DNA of 31,991 bases from JAVVEZ01 sp032250895 (GCA_032250895.1 JAVVEZ010000036.1:1-31991), one strand, 5' to 3'. Shown: positions 1 to 8,326, counted from the first letter of the stretch. Numbers and translations: made by a program. Notes: a model not told the origin generated them from the letters alone.

Positions 1-263
1 CCGAGGTGCTTGAGGAAATCACCACCGTTTTCCGCTACAACGATGCCGTGCTGCGCAACCTGGTGATCAAACGCAAGGAAGCCGTGACCGAGATGTCCGA
101 CATTCAGAAGGCCGAGAATGAAAACCGCGAGCGCAAAGCCCGCGCGACTCAACGGGTCAGGCCGGAAGCCGCAGAAAGCGAAGAAAGTGACAATGCCGGG
201 TCCGAGGAAGAAGAAGAGGAAGACATCAATGCCTCTGAAGACCTTGAAACAGACGGCCAGTAA
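1..263 (+). CDS. rpsF: 30S ribosomal protein S6 (bS6), 3' part
   Basis: This is the C-terminal part of small-subunit protein bS6, which pairs with bS18 on the 30S platform. The gene is cut by the window edge; the reading frame begins at base 3 (E-V-L-E-E-I...) and ends with TAA at 261-263. The segment VFRYNDAVLRNLVIKRKEAV is the usual last strand and helix of S6. It is followed by a long acidic, low-complexity tail with a run of six glutamates. Gammaproteobacterial S6 proteins often have acidic tails, and in E. coli the tail is polyglutamylated by RimK; modification here is not shown. The next gene is rpsR, 49 bp downstream, the standard operon order. Confidence 0.96.
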   Translation, partial: EVLEEITTVFRYNDAVLRNLVIKRKEAVTEMSDIQKAENENRERKARATQRVRPEAAESEESDNAGSEEEEEEDINASEDLETDGQ

Positions 264-312
264 GTTTCTGGCAGACCCTCTAACGCATTAACCTTTTTAC
301 AGGAGATTGATC

Positions 313-543
313 ATGGCGCGTTTTTTCCGACGCCGTAAATTCTGCCGCTTCACTGCAGAAGGCACTGTTGAAATTGATTACAAGGATCTGGAAACCCTGA
401 AAGCCAATATATCCGAAACCGGCAAGATAGTGCCCAGCCGAATCACGGGGACCAAGGCGCGTTACCAGAGACAGCTGGCCATTGCCATCAAACGGGCCCG
501 CTATCTGGCATTGATTCCCTATACCGATTCCCACGAGCACTAG
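313..543 (+). CDS. rpsR: 30S ribosomal protein S18 (bS18)
   Basis: A 76-residue protein of normal bS18 length, which binds bS6 on the small subunit. It begins MARFFRRRKFCRFTAEG and carries the conserved features: an RRRKFC basic start, IDYKDLETLKANISETGKI, and the core SRITGTKARYQRQLAIAIKRARYLALIPY. The in-frame TTG at 307 would add two residues, but ATG at 313 has an AGGAGA ribosome-binding site at 301-306 and matches the family start. The gene lies between rpsF and the DUF2232 membrane protein in a tight co-oriented series. Confidence 0.98.
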   Translation: MARFFRRRKFCRFTAEGTVEIDYKDLETLKANISETGKIVPSRITGTKARYQRQLAIAIKRARYLALIPYTDSHEH

Positions 544-587
544 GCAATTCTGCTGGTCGGGAAAGCCATGCTATCGGAACGAAAGTC

Positions 588-1415
588 ATGCGCGGGATAG
601 CTTCATACGCCATGCTGGGCCGCCGTCAGTCCATAATTACGGTCCTGCTGTGTGGTTTTTTCCCCCTGCTGTATTGCATCAGTGCCGGGGTCGTAGGCCT
701 GGTCAGTTTGCGCAAGGGCTGGCGGGAAGGCTTGCTGATTCTGCTGTGGAGCATGCTGCCGGCAGGCTATTTCTGGGCCATCGGTGACGCCAGCCCGATG
801 ATATTGATGATAGGCGTTGCATTGCTGAGCCAGGTGCTCAGGCGCAGCAATGCCTGGCACCCGGTGCTGACGGCAGCTGTGGTAATGGGCATCCTGGTGC
901 AGTTGAGCCTCGCCTGGCAGACAGCTTATGTCGAGCAGTTGCGGGCCATCATCAACCAGGCGCTGGAGATTGAACGTAACCAGGGCATGACCATAGAGGC
1001 CACTGCGGACGACGCGGTGACCCTGTTATTGAGATATTATGGGCTCTATCACATGGTGCTCGTGATTCTCTGTCTGCTGCTGGCACGCTGGTGGCAGGCC
1101 TTGCTTTACAACCCGGGTGGCTTCGGGGAAGAATTCAGGCAGCTGCGACTGGATCCGCGTTTTGCCTTGCTGCTGGTCATCCTGATGGGCGCCGGACTCT
1201 TGTCCGTGCCACCCCTGAATCAGTGGCTGGCGATACTCAGCGTACCACCGCTGATCAGTGCCCTGGCACTGGCGCACTCGGTGGTGGCACTGAAGAAACT
1301 GGGTAGTCACTGGCTCGTGTTGTGCTACGCGCTGGTGGTGTTGATGGCTCCAGCCCTGGTGATTCTGGGATTGCTGGACAGTTTATTGGATTTTAGAAAA
1401 CGCATTACTGTGTAG
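588..1415 (+). CDS. DUF2232-type integral membrane protein between rpsR and rplI
   Basis: A 275-residue, highly hydrophobic protein with about seven or eight predicted membrane segments (for example near residues 17-38, 47-66, 70-84, 92-109, 150-167, 193-210 and 240-265). Many gammaproteobacteria have a membrane protein of this size (DUF2232/YybS-like) exactly here, between rpsR and rplI; that placement and the hydrophobic profile are the basis of the call. Its function is not established. The start ATG at 588 is the first in frame; an alternative ATG lies at 612, inside the same N-terminus. The stop is 12 bp before rplI, so the two are probably co-transcribed. Confidence 0.82.
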   Translation: MRGIASYAMLGRRQSIITVLLCGFFPLLYCISAGVVGLVSLRKGWREGLLILLWSMLPAGYFWAIGDASPMILMIGVALLSQVLRRSNAWHPVLTAAVVMGILVQLSLAWQTAYVEQLRAIINQALEIERNQGMTIEATADDAVTLLLRYYGLYHMVLVILCLLLARWWQALLYNPGGFGEEFRQLRLDPRFALLLVILMGAGLLSVPPLNQWLAILSVPPLISALALAHSVVALKKLGSHWLVLCYALVVLMAPALVILGLLDSLLDFRKRITV

Positions 1416-1427
1416 GCGAGGATTGAC

Positions 1428-1874
1428 ATGAATGTAATACTGCTGGAAAAAATTGGGAAAATGGGCAACGTCGGTGACCAGGTGGCAGTCAAGGCAGGCT
1501 ATGCCCGCAACTATCTGTTTCCTTTTGCCAAGGCGGTTCCTGCCACCAAGGAAAATGTTGCCGACTTTGAACACCGCAAGGCAGAACTGATGCAGGCCGC
1601 CCAGGAACGGCAGGCTGCTGCACAGGCCAGGGCCGACAAATTGTCCGAACTGGTCATCACCATCGAGGCCAATGCCGGTGAAGAAGGCAAGCTGTTTGGT
1701 TCCATTGGCACCCGTGATATTGCCGAGGCTGTCAGCGCGGCAGGCCAGGCCCTGGTAAAAAGCGAAGTGTTGCTGCCTTCCGGCGCGCTGCGGGAAACCG
1801 GCGAATACCAGATCACGCTGGCGCTGGGCAGCGAAGTGACGACCGAGTTTACGCTGGTCATTAAAAACGGTTGA
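1428..1874 (+). CDS. rplI: 50S ribosomal protein L9 (bL9)
   Basis: A 148-residue protein, the usual bL9 length. The N-terminal 23S-rRNA-binding domain is clear: MNVILLEKIGKMGNVGDQV followed by VKAGYARNYLFPFAKAVPAT. A central helix rich in Ala, Gln and Glu (about residues 42-75) leads to the C-terminal domain, with GKLFGSIGTRDIAEAV near residues 88-103. It is the last gene of the rpsF-rpsR-DUF2232-rplI unit. A strong inverted repeat begins 11 bp after the stop codon and probably ends the transcript. Confidence 0.98.
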   Translation: MNVILLEKIGKMGNVGDQVAVKAGYARNYLFPFAKAVPATKENVADFEHRKAELMQAAQERQAAAQARADKLSELVITIEANAGEEGKLFGSIGTRDIAEAVSAAGQALVKSEVLLPSGALRETGEYQITLALGSEVTTEFTLVIKNG

Positions 1875-1885
1875 TCAACAGTTTG

Positions 1886-1915
1886 TTGAAAAAGTCCATC
1901 CATGGACTTTTTCAA
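1886..1915. terminator. Perfect inverted repeat after rplI, probable bidirectional terminator
   Basis: Two perfectly complementary 14-bp arms, TTGAAAAAGTCCAT (1886-1899) and ATGGACTTTTTCAA (1902-1915), flank a 2-bp centre. The A-rich left arm and T-rich right arm give a hairpin with a U-tract on either strand. It could end rplI transcription and also block read-through from the minus-strand regulator. A further short repeat, CAACA-gtt-TGTTG, overlaps its left edge (1876-1888). The structure is read directly; terminator activity is inferred. Confidence 0.7.
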
Positions 1916-1916
1916 G

Positions 1917-1945
1917 CCGGTTTGCGGCGCATGTCCGCAAGCCGG
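1917..1945. repeat. Second hairpin adjoining the rplI terminator
   Basis: CCGGTTTGCGG (1917-1927) pairs with CCGCAAGCCGG (1935-1945), with one G-T wobble and a 7-nt loop. It starts one base after the previous hairpin. A smaller CCCGG/CCGGG stem follows at 1971-1986, just before the stop codon of the minus-strand regulator. Closely packed hairpins like these are typical of dispersed intergenic repeats (REP/BIME-like), but copy number cannot be tested from one window. Confidence 0.55.
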
Positions 1946-1991
1946 GATTCTGCTCATCACTCTACTGGGCCCCGGTCTTCGCCGGGCTATA

Positions 1992-3299
1992 TTAGATTCC
2001 CCCGACCCAGATTCTGCCGGGGTCCAGGATTTTTGAATAGATCAGACTCGCATCAAAATTGGTGTGGTCGAAGCCATGCACCTCAAACAGGGCCTCGAAG
2101 GCGTTTTCCGGCTGTCCCGATACCGGTCCCGATGCCGACAATTCCTTTTCCAGCCGCTGCAAGCTTTCCACACTGGTGATCTGCTGGGCGGCATTGATCA
2201 ATCCGGCATCCCGGGTCCCCGCAATCAGAATGATCTGATTCCCCCTGGGTGACGGGAAAACGCTGAGCATGCCAAAGTCGCGAAAATTGTCGGGGCCGCT
2301 GAGAATGCCGGAGTCACTGACGTAATAGTGATCCGTATCCGGATTGTAGAGCTCATCATATGTTTCCCCCAGCTTCAGTCCCGAGGCGGCCAGCATCAAG
2401 CGCCGCAGTATGCCCATGCCACTGATGTAGCCCACGTAGATCACATGGTTGGCGGTCAGATCGGAGGCATTCAGCTCCGACACCAGCTTGACCGACAGGC
2501 GCTGCCCCTGATCATGCAGCAGGGGCATGATTTCCATCAAGGCCGGCGCCGTACCCACCGGAAGATAGCTCAAGCCCAGATTGTAATAACGATCCGCCAT
2601 TTCCGGGTCCGCCATGAACAGGGCATCGAGGTCGGCCGCCGAGTTGATATCAAAATCACGGACCATGCGCTCGACATCGCCCCGCTCATCCAGCTCGCCA
2701 AAAATGTAGTAATCACCGACAACAACGAGAATCGGGGTCTGGTCGTCAAAAATGGCATTCCAGGGCGGCATCAGGCCCAGTTCGTGCAACGATTCCACCG
2801 GGCTTTCCTGTTGCCAGAACATCAAGCCGAGATTGGCCAGCAGTAACAGCGCCACCGTTGCCAGTGTCCAGAGCAGGGGGCTGCGTCGGTCTGGCCGCCC
2901 GGTGCCCATTTCGGACGCCGGTGGCGGCTCCACCTCATTATCATTGTAGACGGAGGTGAGCAGATACTGTCCCTTGGGAATCTCCAGGCGGTATTTTTCC
3001 TGACTGCCGTGGCGTTTGAAATAGGCCTGCAATTTGCTGCGCAGATGGTAAACGTGGACCCGGACGATGGAATCCCGCGCCACATCAAAATCTGCCGCCC
3101 GCCCCAACACATCGACGGCAATGGCAGCTTCCTTGGGGGTCTCCCCGGACAGGGAACAGGCCCCCAGATAGCGCAGAATCGCGCCATAGGTTCTGGAACG
3201 GCCCAGTTCGCCGCTGTTGATAATGCGTTCGATCAGGGCCTCGAGTTCAGCGGCCTCGATGCTTGCAAAGGGTGCGTCGCTTCGGTTTTCACTGGGCAT
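1992..3299 (-). CDS. Membrane-anchored winged-helix transcriptional regulator (ToxR-like architecture)
   Basis: A 435-residue one-component regulator. Residues about 33-118 form a winged-helix domain of the kind that often contains [FY]D..[RD]DSIVRV..[YS].LRSKL..Y, here FDVARDSIVRVHVYHLRSKL (residues 71-90), followed by YRLEIPKGQYLL (103-114), the wing. A single transmembrane segment lies at about 141-162, and the remaining 270 residues would be periplasmic, presumably the sensor part; they show no motif I can name. The ATG at 3299 was chosen over a TTG at 3305. It is divergent from the TonB-dependent receptor at 3532, with palindromic sites between them, so it is the obvious candidate regulator of that receptor (inference). 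It could also be autoregulated. Confidence 0.8.
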   Translation of the reverse strand: MPSENRSDAPFASIEAAELEALIERIINSGELGRSRTYGAILRYLGACSLSGETPKEAAIAVDVLGRAADFDVARDSIVRVHVYHLRSKLQAYFKRHGSQEKYRLEIPKGQYLLTSVYNDNEVEPPPASEMGTGRPDRRSPLLWTLATVALLLLANLGLMFWQQESPVESLHELGLMPPWNAIFDDQTPILVVVGDYYIFGELDERGDVERMVRDFDINSAADLDALFMADPEMADRYYNLGLSYLPVGTAPALMEIMPLLHDQGQRLSVKLVSELNASDLTANHVIYVGYISGMGILRRLMLAASGLKLGETYDELYNPDTDHYYVSDSGILSGPDNFRDFGMLSVFPSPRGNQIILIAGTRDAGLINAAQQITSVESLQRLEKELSASGPVSGQPENAFEALFEVHGFDHTNFDASLIYSKILDPGRIWVGGI

Positions 3300-3325
3300 T
3301 TTCAATTTCCCGTCCGGGATTCAAA

Positions 3326-3351
3326 CTGCCTCTTTAACGTTAAAGAGGCAG
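3326..3351. promoter_or_regulatory. 26-bp perfect palindrome upstream of the regulator gene
   Basis: CTGCCTCTTTAAC at 3326-3338 is followed directly by its exact reverse complement at 3339-3351, with centre TTAACGTTAA. It lies 27-52 bp upstream of the regulator start codon. It could be a dimeric repressor operator or, if transcribed, a 5'-leader hairpin. The same AACGTT core recurs three more times on the receptor side. Confidence 0.65.
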
Positions 3352-3368
3352 GAACCTATTTAAGCACA

Positions 3369-3392
3369 AACGTTAACGCAAACATTAACGTT
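3369..3392. promoter_or_regulatory. Paired AACGTT operator-like sites in the regulator/receptor interval
   Basis: AACGTTAACG (3369-3378) and TTAACGTT (3385-3392) lie 6 bp apart. Both share the core of the 26-bp palindrome at 3326-3351. A 16-bp string beginning at 3369 (AACGTTAACGCAAACA) is repeated exactly at 3544-3559. Four related sites within 230 bp are unlikely by chance and fit cooperative binding of a regulator. Which protein binds is unknown: the adjacent winged-helix protein is one option, a LacI-type protein encoded elsewhere is another. Confidence 0.6.
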
Positions 3393-3531
3393 CAATAAAC
3401 AGTTATATAACAGTTAATTACGTGTTATCCGCATTTAATGCTCTAAAATGGAAGCCAGTTTTTAGCACCGACATCCGTGTTCCTGATTGAGATGCAGGTT
3501 CTTATTCAACACCAAGTCGAACAGACAGACA

Positions 3532-5637
3532 ATGCCTTTTTTTAACGTTAACGCAAACAGTCCCAAGTCCTTGGCAGACCCTGGAAACCGGTCCCTGCCT
3601 TTCGTCCTCCATGTTCTGACCCTGTTGGGTATCGCGGCCAGCTTTCCTATCCAGGCCCAGCAGGAAGCTTCCTCGCGCCCGATTGAGTCCATCATGGTCT
3701 GGGGCCGGGGAACTGAACTGTTGGGTACGGCGGACTCGGCATCTCAAGGCTTGGTGGGTAACGCCGATTTTTCCACCCGGCCGCTGTCGCGGGTGGGAGA
3801 ACTGGCAGAGGTGGTACCGGGCATGATTGCCACCCAGCACAGCGGCTCCGGCAAGGCCAACCAGTATTTTTTACGCGGCATAAACCTGGACCACGGATCT
3901 GATTTCACCGCCATTTTTGAAGGCATGCCGGTCAACTTCCCCAGCCACGCCCATGCCACCGGCTATCTCGATCTCAATTTCTTCATTCCTGAAATCATCG
4001 AGACCGTGGAATTTCACAAGGGCACCTACTACGTCGAGAATGGTGACTTTTCTGCCGCCGGATCCTCCCGTTTCAAGACCTATGACCGTGTCGAACAGGA
4101 CTATGTGAAAGTTTCGGCCGACAACTATGCGCAGCGCCGGGTGCTGGGCGTGGCCTCCGCCGATACGGCTGTCGGCTCCTTTCTGTATGCCGGCGAATTC
4201 GAAGTGCGTGACGGCCCCTGGGACCTGGATGAAGACCTGCGGAAATTCAATGGTTTTGCCAAGTACACCGGCACGCCATTCGGCGTCGACAGCCAGCTGA
4301 TCCTCACCGGCTACGACTCAAAATGGAACTCTTCCGACCAGATCCCCCTGCGGGAAGTCCAGAATGGCAATCTGTCCCGTTTTGGCTTTGTCGATCCCAG
4401 CCTGGGCGGCAAATCCTTTCGTTACAACCTCATCGGCAATTTTGATCTGGGCTCTACCGATGTCAATGTTTATGGTTCCCGCTACGGACTCAATCTGTTC
4501 AGCAACCCGACCCTCTTCCTGAATGATCCGGTCAATGGTGATGGCATCGAGCAGGAAGACCGGCGCTGGGTCTTTGGCAGCTCCATCAAACACAGCCAGG
4601 ATTTTACCTGGGGGCGGCGTAGCGTAACGCCGTTACTGGGGTTGGATCTGCGCTACGATGACATAGGAAAACTCAGCCTCTTTCGCACTGCCCAGCGCGA
4701 GCGCATCGGTGTCACGCGCAATGATGCCGTCCAGGAACTCAGCATCAGTCTCTATGCTCAGACGCAAATTCAATGGACGGACAGTTTTCGGACCACGTTC
4801 GGGGTGCGCGGTGAACTCTACAACTGGGATGTGAACGCCCGGCGTGAAGCCAATTCAGGCTCCGGCAGTGATGCCATCGTGCTGCCGAAGTTTTCCGCCG
4901 CGTGGATTCCCATGGCAGGCTATGAGCTGTATGTCAGTTACGGCCAGGGCTTTCATTCCAACGATGTGCGGGGGGCTGAGATCCGCGTCGACCCGGTCAG
5001 TGGCGACCCCACGGAACCGGTAGACGTGCTGGTACGGGCCAAGGGTGGTGAAATCGGTATTCGTGCCGAGCCGGTCGATGGCGTGAACCTGACCCTGGCC
5101 GGCTTCTGGATGGATCTGGCGTCCGAACTGGTTTTCGTTGGCGATGCCGGCACCTCAGAGCCCAAGGGACCCACCCGTCGGCGTGGGCTTGAATTGACCG
5201 GATTCTGGGAAATGAACGACTGGCTGGTACTGGATTTCAATACCAGCGTGAACCACTCCCGCTTCAAAAATGCCCCGGCTGGCATGGACCGGGTTCAGGA
5301 TGCCCTGAAGACGACCGCCAGCGCCGGACTGACACTGACCTTGCCGAACAGTTTTGTCGCCAGCTTCAGAATGCGGCATTTCGGTGATGCGCCACTGGAG
5401 GAAACCGGGACGGTTCGTAAACCAGGCACGACGCTGTACAATCTCGGCCTGTCCTATGATCTCAGCGAACACCTGCAATTGGGCCTGGATGTCCTCAACG
5501 TCTTCGACGCCCGCGACAATGACATCGTCTTCTTTTTTGAATCGCAGCTGCAAAACGAGGCTGCCCCGGTGGCAGACCTGCATTTTCATCCGGTGGAACC
5601 GCGCACCTGGCGCGGCAGCATCAGATATCATTTTTAA
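3532..5637 (+). CDS. TonB-dependent outer-membrane receptor, substrate unknown
   Basis: About 701 residues: an outer-membrane beta-barrel with N-terminal plug that imports a ligand using TonB energy. A signal peptide (hydrophobic 22-40, cleavage near QAQ 41-43) is followed by a possible TonB box around IESIMVWGRG, the plug (LAEVVPGMIATQHSGSGKANQYFLRGINLDHG), an aromatic-rich barrel, and a C-terminal IRYHF ending in Phe. The DNDIVFFFESQL and ADLHFHPVEPR blocks near the end are characteristic of a widespread receptor subfamily whose ligand I cannot assign. The start is uncertain: TTG 3487, ATG 3532 and TTG 3571 are all in frame and none has a clear ribosome-binding site; ATG gives a reasonable signal peptide. 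It is divergent from the membrane-anchored regulator and probably controlled through the AACGTTAACG sites. Confidence 0.9.
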   Translation: MPFFNVNANSPKSLADPGNRSLPFVLHVLTLLGIAASFPIQAQQEASSRPIESIMVWGRGTELLGTADSASQGLVGNADFSTRPLSRVGELAEVVPGMIATQHSGSGKANQYFLRGINLDHGSDFTAIFEGMPVNFPSHAHATGYLDLNFFIPEIIETVEFHKGTYYVENGDFSAAGSSRFKTYDRVEQDYVKVSADNYAQRRVLGVASADTAVGSFLYAGEFEVRDGPWDLDEDLRKFNGFAKYTGTPFGVDSQLILTGYDSKWNSSDQIPLREVQNGNLSRFGFVDPSLGGKSFRYNLIGNFDLGSTDVNVYGSRYGLNLFSNPTLFLNDPVNGDGIEQEDRRWVFGSSIKHSQDFTWGRRSVTPLLGLDLRYDDIGKLSLFRTAQRERIGVTRNDAVQELSISLYAQTQIQWTDSFRTTFGVRGELYNWDVNARREANSGSGSDAIVLPKFSAAWIPMAGYELYVSYGQGFHSNDVRGAEIRVDPVSGDPTEPVDVLVRAKGGEIGIRAEPVDGVNLTLAGFWMDLASELVFVGDAGTSEPKGPTRRRGLELTGFWEMNDWLVLDFNTSVNHSRFKNAPAGMDRVQDALKTTASAGLTLTLPNSFVASFRMRHFGDAPLEETGTVRKPGTTLYNLGLSYDLSEHLQLGLDVLNVFDARDNDIVFFFESQLQNEAAPVADLHFHPVEPRTWRGSIRYHF
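3544..3559. promoter_or_regulatory. Exact copy of the operator-like 16-mer inside the receptor 5' end
   Basis: AACGTTAACGCAAACA at 3544-3559 is identical to 3369-3384, 175 bp upstream. If translation begins at ATG 3532, this copy is codons 5-9 (Asn-Val-Asn-Ala-Asn). If translation begins at the in-frame TTG at 3571, it lies in the 5' leader. Either way, it is placed where a bound protein could block or loop the promoter. Confidence 0.5.
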
Positions 5638-5749
5638 GAAGCCCTCTGCAATGTTCCCGGTTTCTTGTTAACGCGCATTTGGGGTAAGATTGTGCCCGAC
5701 CGCCGGATATTCCCGGCCCAACCTTTCCCTGAGAGATTTTTTCGGCCCC

Positions 5750-7174
5750 ATGTCCGAGTCTTCATCGACCAACAGCAATCCAGGTTTTGGCGGTTCCCCT
5801 CTGGCGAAGACCGCCAACCTCAAGCTGCCGCCCCATTCCATCGATGCCGAGCAGGCCGTGCTGGGCGCCCTGATGCTGGACAACCGGGCCTGGGACAGCG
5901 TCATGGAAACCATCCTGGCCGAGGATTTCTACCGTCGCGAGCACAGCCTGATTTTTCAGGCCATGCATGAACAGGCAGCACGCAACAGCCCCATCGACGT
6001 CGTGACCCTGGCGGAAGTACTGGATAACGCCAATAATCTGACCAATGCCGGCGGCCTGGATTACCTGGGCGAACTGGCCAACAATACCCCCAGTTCCGCC
6101 AATATTCTGGCCTATGCCAATATCATCCGCGAACGCTCCATCCTCAGAAAGCTGATCGCCGTCGCCAACGATATTGCCAACAGCGGTTTCAATCCCGACG
6201 GCCGCGACAGCGCCACCCTGCTGGATATCGCTGAACAGCAGGTTTTCAATATTGCCGATGAACGCCCCCGCGATGGTGGCCCGCAAGCCCTGAACCCACT
6301 GCTCAAAACCGCTCTCGACAAGATCGACCTGCTGTTCAGCACCAAGGGGAGCATCACCGGCCTGAGCACCGGCTACAAGGACCTCGATGACATGACCTCG
6401 GGTTTGCAGCGTTCCGACCTGATCATCGTGGCCGGCCGCCCGTCCATGGGCAAAACCAGTTTTGCGATGAACATGGTGGAAAATGCCATTATCCATGGCA
6501 ACAAACCGGTGTTGGTGTTCAGCCTGGAAATGCCTGCGGACAGCCTGATCATCCGCATGCTGTCCTCCCTGGGGCGCATCGATCAAAGCCGGATGCGCAA
6601 CGGTAAACTGGAAGAAGATGACTGGCCCAAACTCACCGTCGCCATGAACAAGCTCAAGGACCGTCCGCTGTTCATCGATGACACCCCGGGGCTGAGTCCG
6701 ATGGAAATGCGGTCGCGGGCCAGACGCGTCATGCGTGAACAGGGTGAACTGGGAATGATCATGGTCGACTATTTGCAGCTGATGCAGGTCAAGGGTTCAA
6801 GCGAGAACCGCACCGGCGAAATTTCGGAAATTTCCCGCGCCCTGAAAACCATGGCGCGGGAATTCAATTGTCCTCTGGTGGCACTGTCCCAATTGAACCG
6901 GAGTCTGGAACAACGTCCCAACAAGCGCCCCGTCATGTCGGACCTGAGAGAGTCCGGCGCCATCGAGCAGGACGCCGACGTCATCATGTTCATCTACCGG
7001 GACGAGGTCTACCATGAGGACAGTGAGCACAAGGGTATCGCCGAGATCATCTTTGCCAAACAGCGCAACGGGCCTATCGGGACCCGCAATCTGAGTTTCA
7101 TCGACAAGTACACCCGCTTTGAAAACTTCATGCCCATGAATCCTGACCAGGGCCATGCCGGCTACGATCATTGA
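5750..7174 (+). CDS. dnaB: Replicative DNA helicase DnaB
   Basis: A 474-residue hexameric 5'-3' helicase that unwinds DNA at the replication fork and interacts with DnaG primase. The N-terminal domain (about 25-130) begins with PPHSIDAEQAVLGALMLD; the RecA-like domain has Walker A GRPSMGKTS at 229-237, the VDYLQLM Walker B region, SQLNRSLEQRPNKRPVMSDLRESGAIEQDAD, and an Arg-finger region near the end. ATG 5750 was chosen over TTG 5690 because it gives the normal length and N-terminus. Its place near rplI and before alr is the usual gammaproteobacterial order, here interrupted upstream by the regulator/receptor pair. Confidence 0.97.
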   Translation: MSESSSTNSNPGFGGSPLAKTANLKLPPHSIDAEQAVLGALMLDNRAWDSVMETILAEDFYRREHSLIFQAMHEQAARNSPIDVVTLAEVLDNANNLTNAGGLDYLGELANNTPSSANILAYANIIRERSILRKLIAVANDIANSGFNPDGRDSATLLDIAEQQVFNIADERPRDGGPQALNPLLKTALDKIDLLFSTKGSITGLSTGYKDLDDMTSGLQRSDLIIVAGRPSMGKTSFAMNMVENAIIHGNKPVLVFSLEMPADSLIIRMLSSLGRIDQSRMRNGKLEEDDWPKLTVAMNKLKDRPLFIDDTPGLSPMEMRSRARRVMREQGELGMIMVDYLQLMQVKGSSENRTGEISEISRALKTMAREFNCPLVALSQLNRSLEQRPNKRPVMSDLRESGAIEQDADVIMFIYRDEVYHEDSEHKGIAEIIFAKQRNGPIGTRNLSFIDKYTRFENFMPMNPDQGHAGYDH

Positions 7175-7190
7175 CAGGAGCCTCGAGGGC

Positions 7191-8312
7191 ATGTCCATCA
7201 GGGGCCGTGTTCAGGCCAGTATTGATCTTCAGGCCGTGCAGGCAAATTTCCGAAAGGCGAAATCCCTTTCCGGCAACAGCCGGATGGTCGCGGTGGTGAA
7301 AGCCAATGCCTACGGCCATGGCCTGGTGCCCGTCGCCACGGCCCTGGACGAAGCCGACCTGTTTGCCGTTACTGATCTCAACGAGGCACTGCAACTCAAG
7401 GCTGCGGCCATTGAGAAGCCCGTGTTGATCCTGCAGGGTTTTATCGACCGGGATGAAATCCCGCTCATCGCGGCATCCGGTTTTCAACTGGTTCTGCATT
7501 CCCTGGAACAACTGGCCGTACTCGATGAGGCACTCGATGCCAGCACGCTGGTGCAGCCCCTCACCTGCTGGCTGAAAATGGATACCGGCATGGGCAGGCT
7601 GGGAATTCCCGCCCGTGACTATGCGACAACCTGGCGCCACCTGCGCAGCAAACCTTATATCAACGATGTGATCATGATGACCCATCTGGCCAATACCAGC
7701 CTGCCCGGTTCCGCGCTGACAACAGCACAACTCAAAGACTTCAATGCTGTGCAACATGAACTGGCTGCTGAAGGACCTGCGACCAGCATTGCTTCTTCGG
7801 CCGGCATTCTGTCAGACCTTGGCATTCAAGCCGATTGGGCGCGTCCAGGCATCATGCTCTATGGCAGCTCTCCCTTTCCCTGGAACATCAGCAACTTGCG
7901 GGCAAGCAGTCTGCATCTGGCGGCAGTCATGACCTTACAAGCCAAAATTATCGCCATAAAAGACATGAACAAGGGTGATAATGTGGGTTACTGCTCGCAA
8001 TTCATCTGTCCTCGCCCCATGCGGGTCGGCATCGTCGCCATCGGTTATGCCGATGGCTATCCCAGCAATACGCCCAACGGCACCCCGGTGCTGGTCCGGG
8101 GCAAGCGCTGCGAAACCATCGGCAGGGTTTCCATGGACATGCTCGCGGTGGACCTCAGTGAACATCCTGAGGCCTGCACCGGTGATGTCGCCACCTTGTG
8201 GGGAAAGGATCTGGCCATCGATGAAATTGCCGCAAAAACCGGCATTCTTTCCTACAATCTCACGTGCAGCATCACCCGGCGGGTCAATTTTGTTTATGAA
8301 CGTTCTGAATAA
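7191..8312 (+). CDS. alr: Alanine racemase (PLP-dependent)
   Basis: A 373-residue enzyme that interconverts L- and D-alanine and so supplies D-Ala for peptidoglycan. The PLP lysine is K37 in VAVVKANAYGHG; the barrel strand IADxxRPGIMLYG and the C-terminal block RVGIVAIGYADGYPS and GRVSMDMLAVDL are present. The catalytic-tyrosine region reads VGYCSQF, where many family members have a glycine after the tyrosine. ATG 7191 is preferred over ATG 7155, which would overlap dnaB, because CAGGAG at 7175-7180 is well placed for 7191. It lies 16 bp after dnaB and is probably co-transcribed. Confidence 0.95.
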   Translation: MSIRGRVQASIDLQAVQANFRKAKSLSGNSRMVAVVKANAYGHGLVPVATALDEADLFAVTDLNEALQLKAAAIEKPVLILQGFIDRDEIPLIAASGFQLVLHSLEQLAVLDEALDASTLVQPLTCWLKMDTGMGRLGIPARDYATTWRHLRSKPYINDVIMMTHLANTSLPGSALTTAQLKDFNAVQHELAAEGPATSIASSAGILSDLGIQADWARPGIMLYGSSPFPWNISNLRASSLHLAAVMTLQAKIIAIKDMNKGDNVGYCSQFICPRPMRVGIVAIGYADGYPSNTPNGTPVLVRGKRCETIGRVSMDMLAVDLSEHPEACTGDVATLWGKDLAIDEIAAKTGILSYNLTCSITRRVNFVYERSE

Positions 8313-8326
8313 CGCTGGTCCCTCAC

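Noticed and set aside
5762..6586. 274-codon open frame on the minus strand
   Set aside because: Antisense of dnaB with no domain; a shadow of codon bias in a GC-rich gene.
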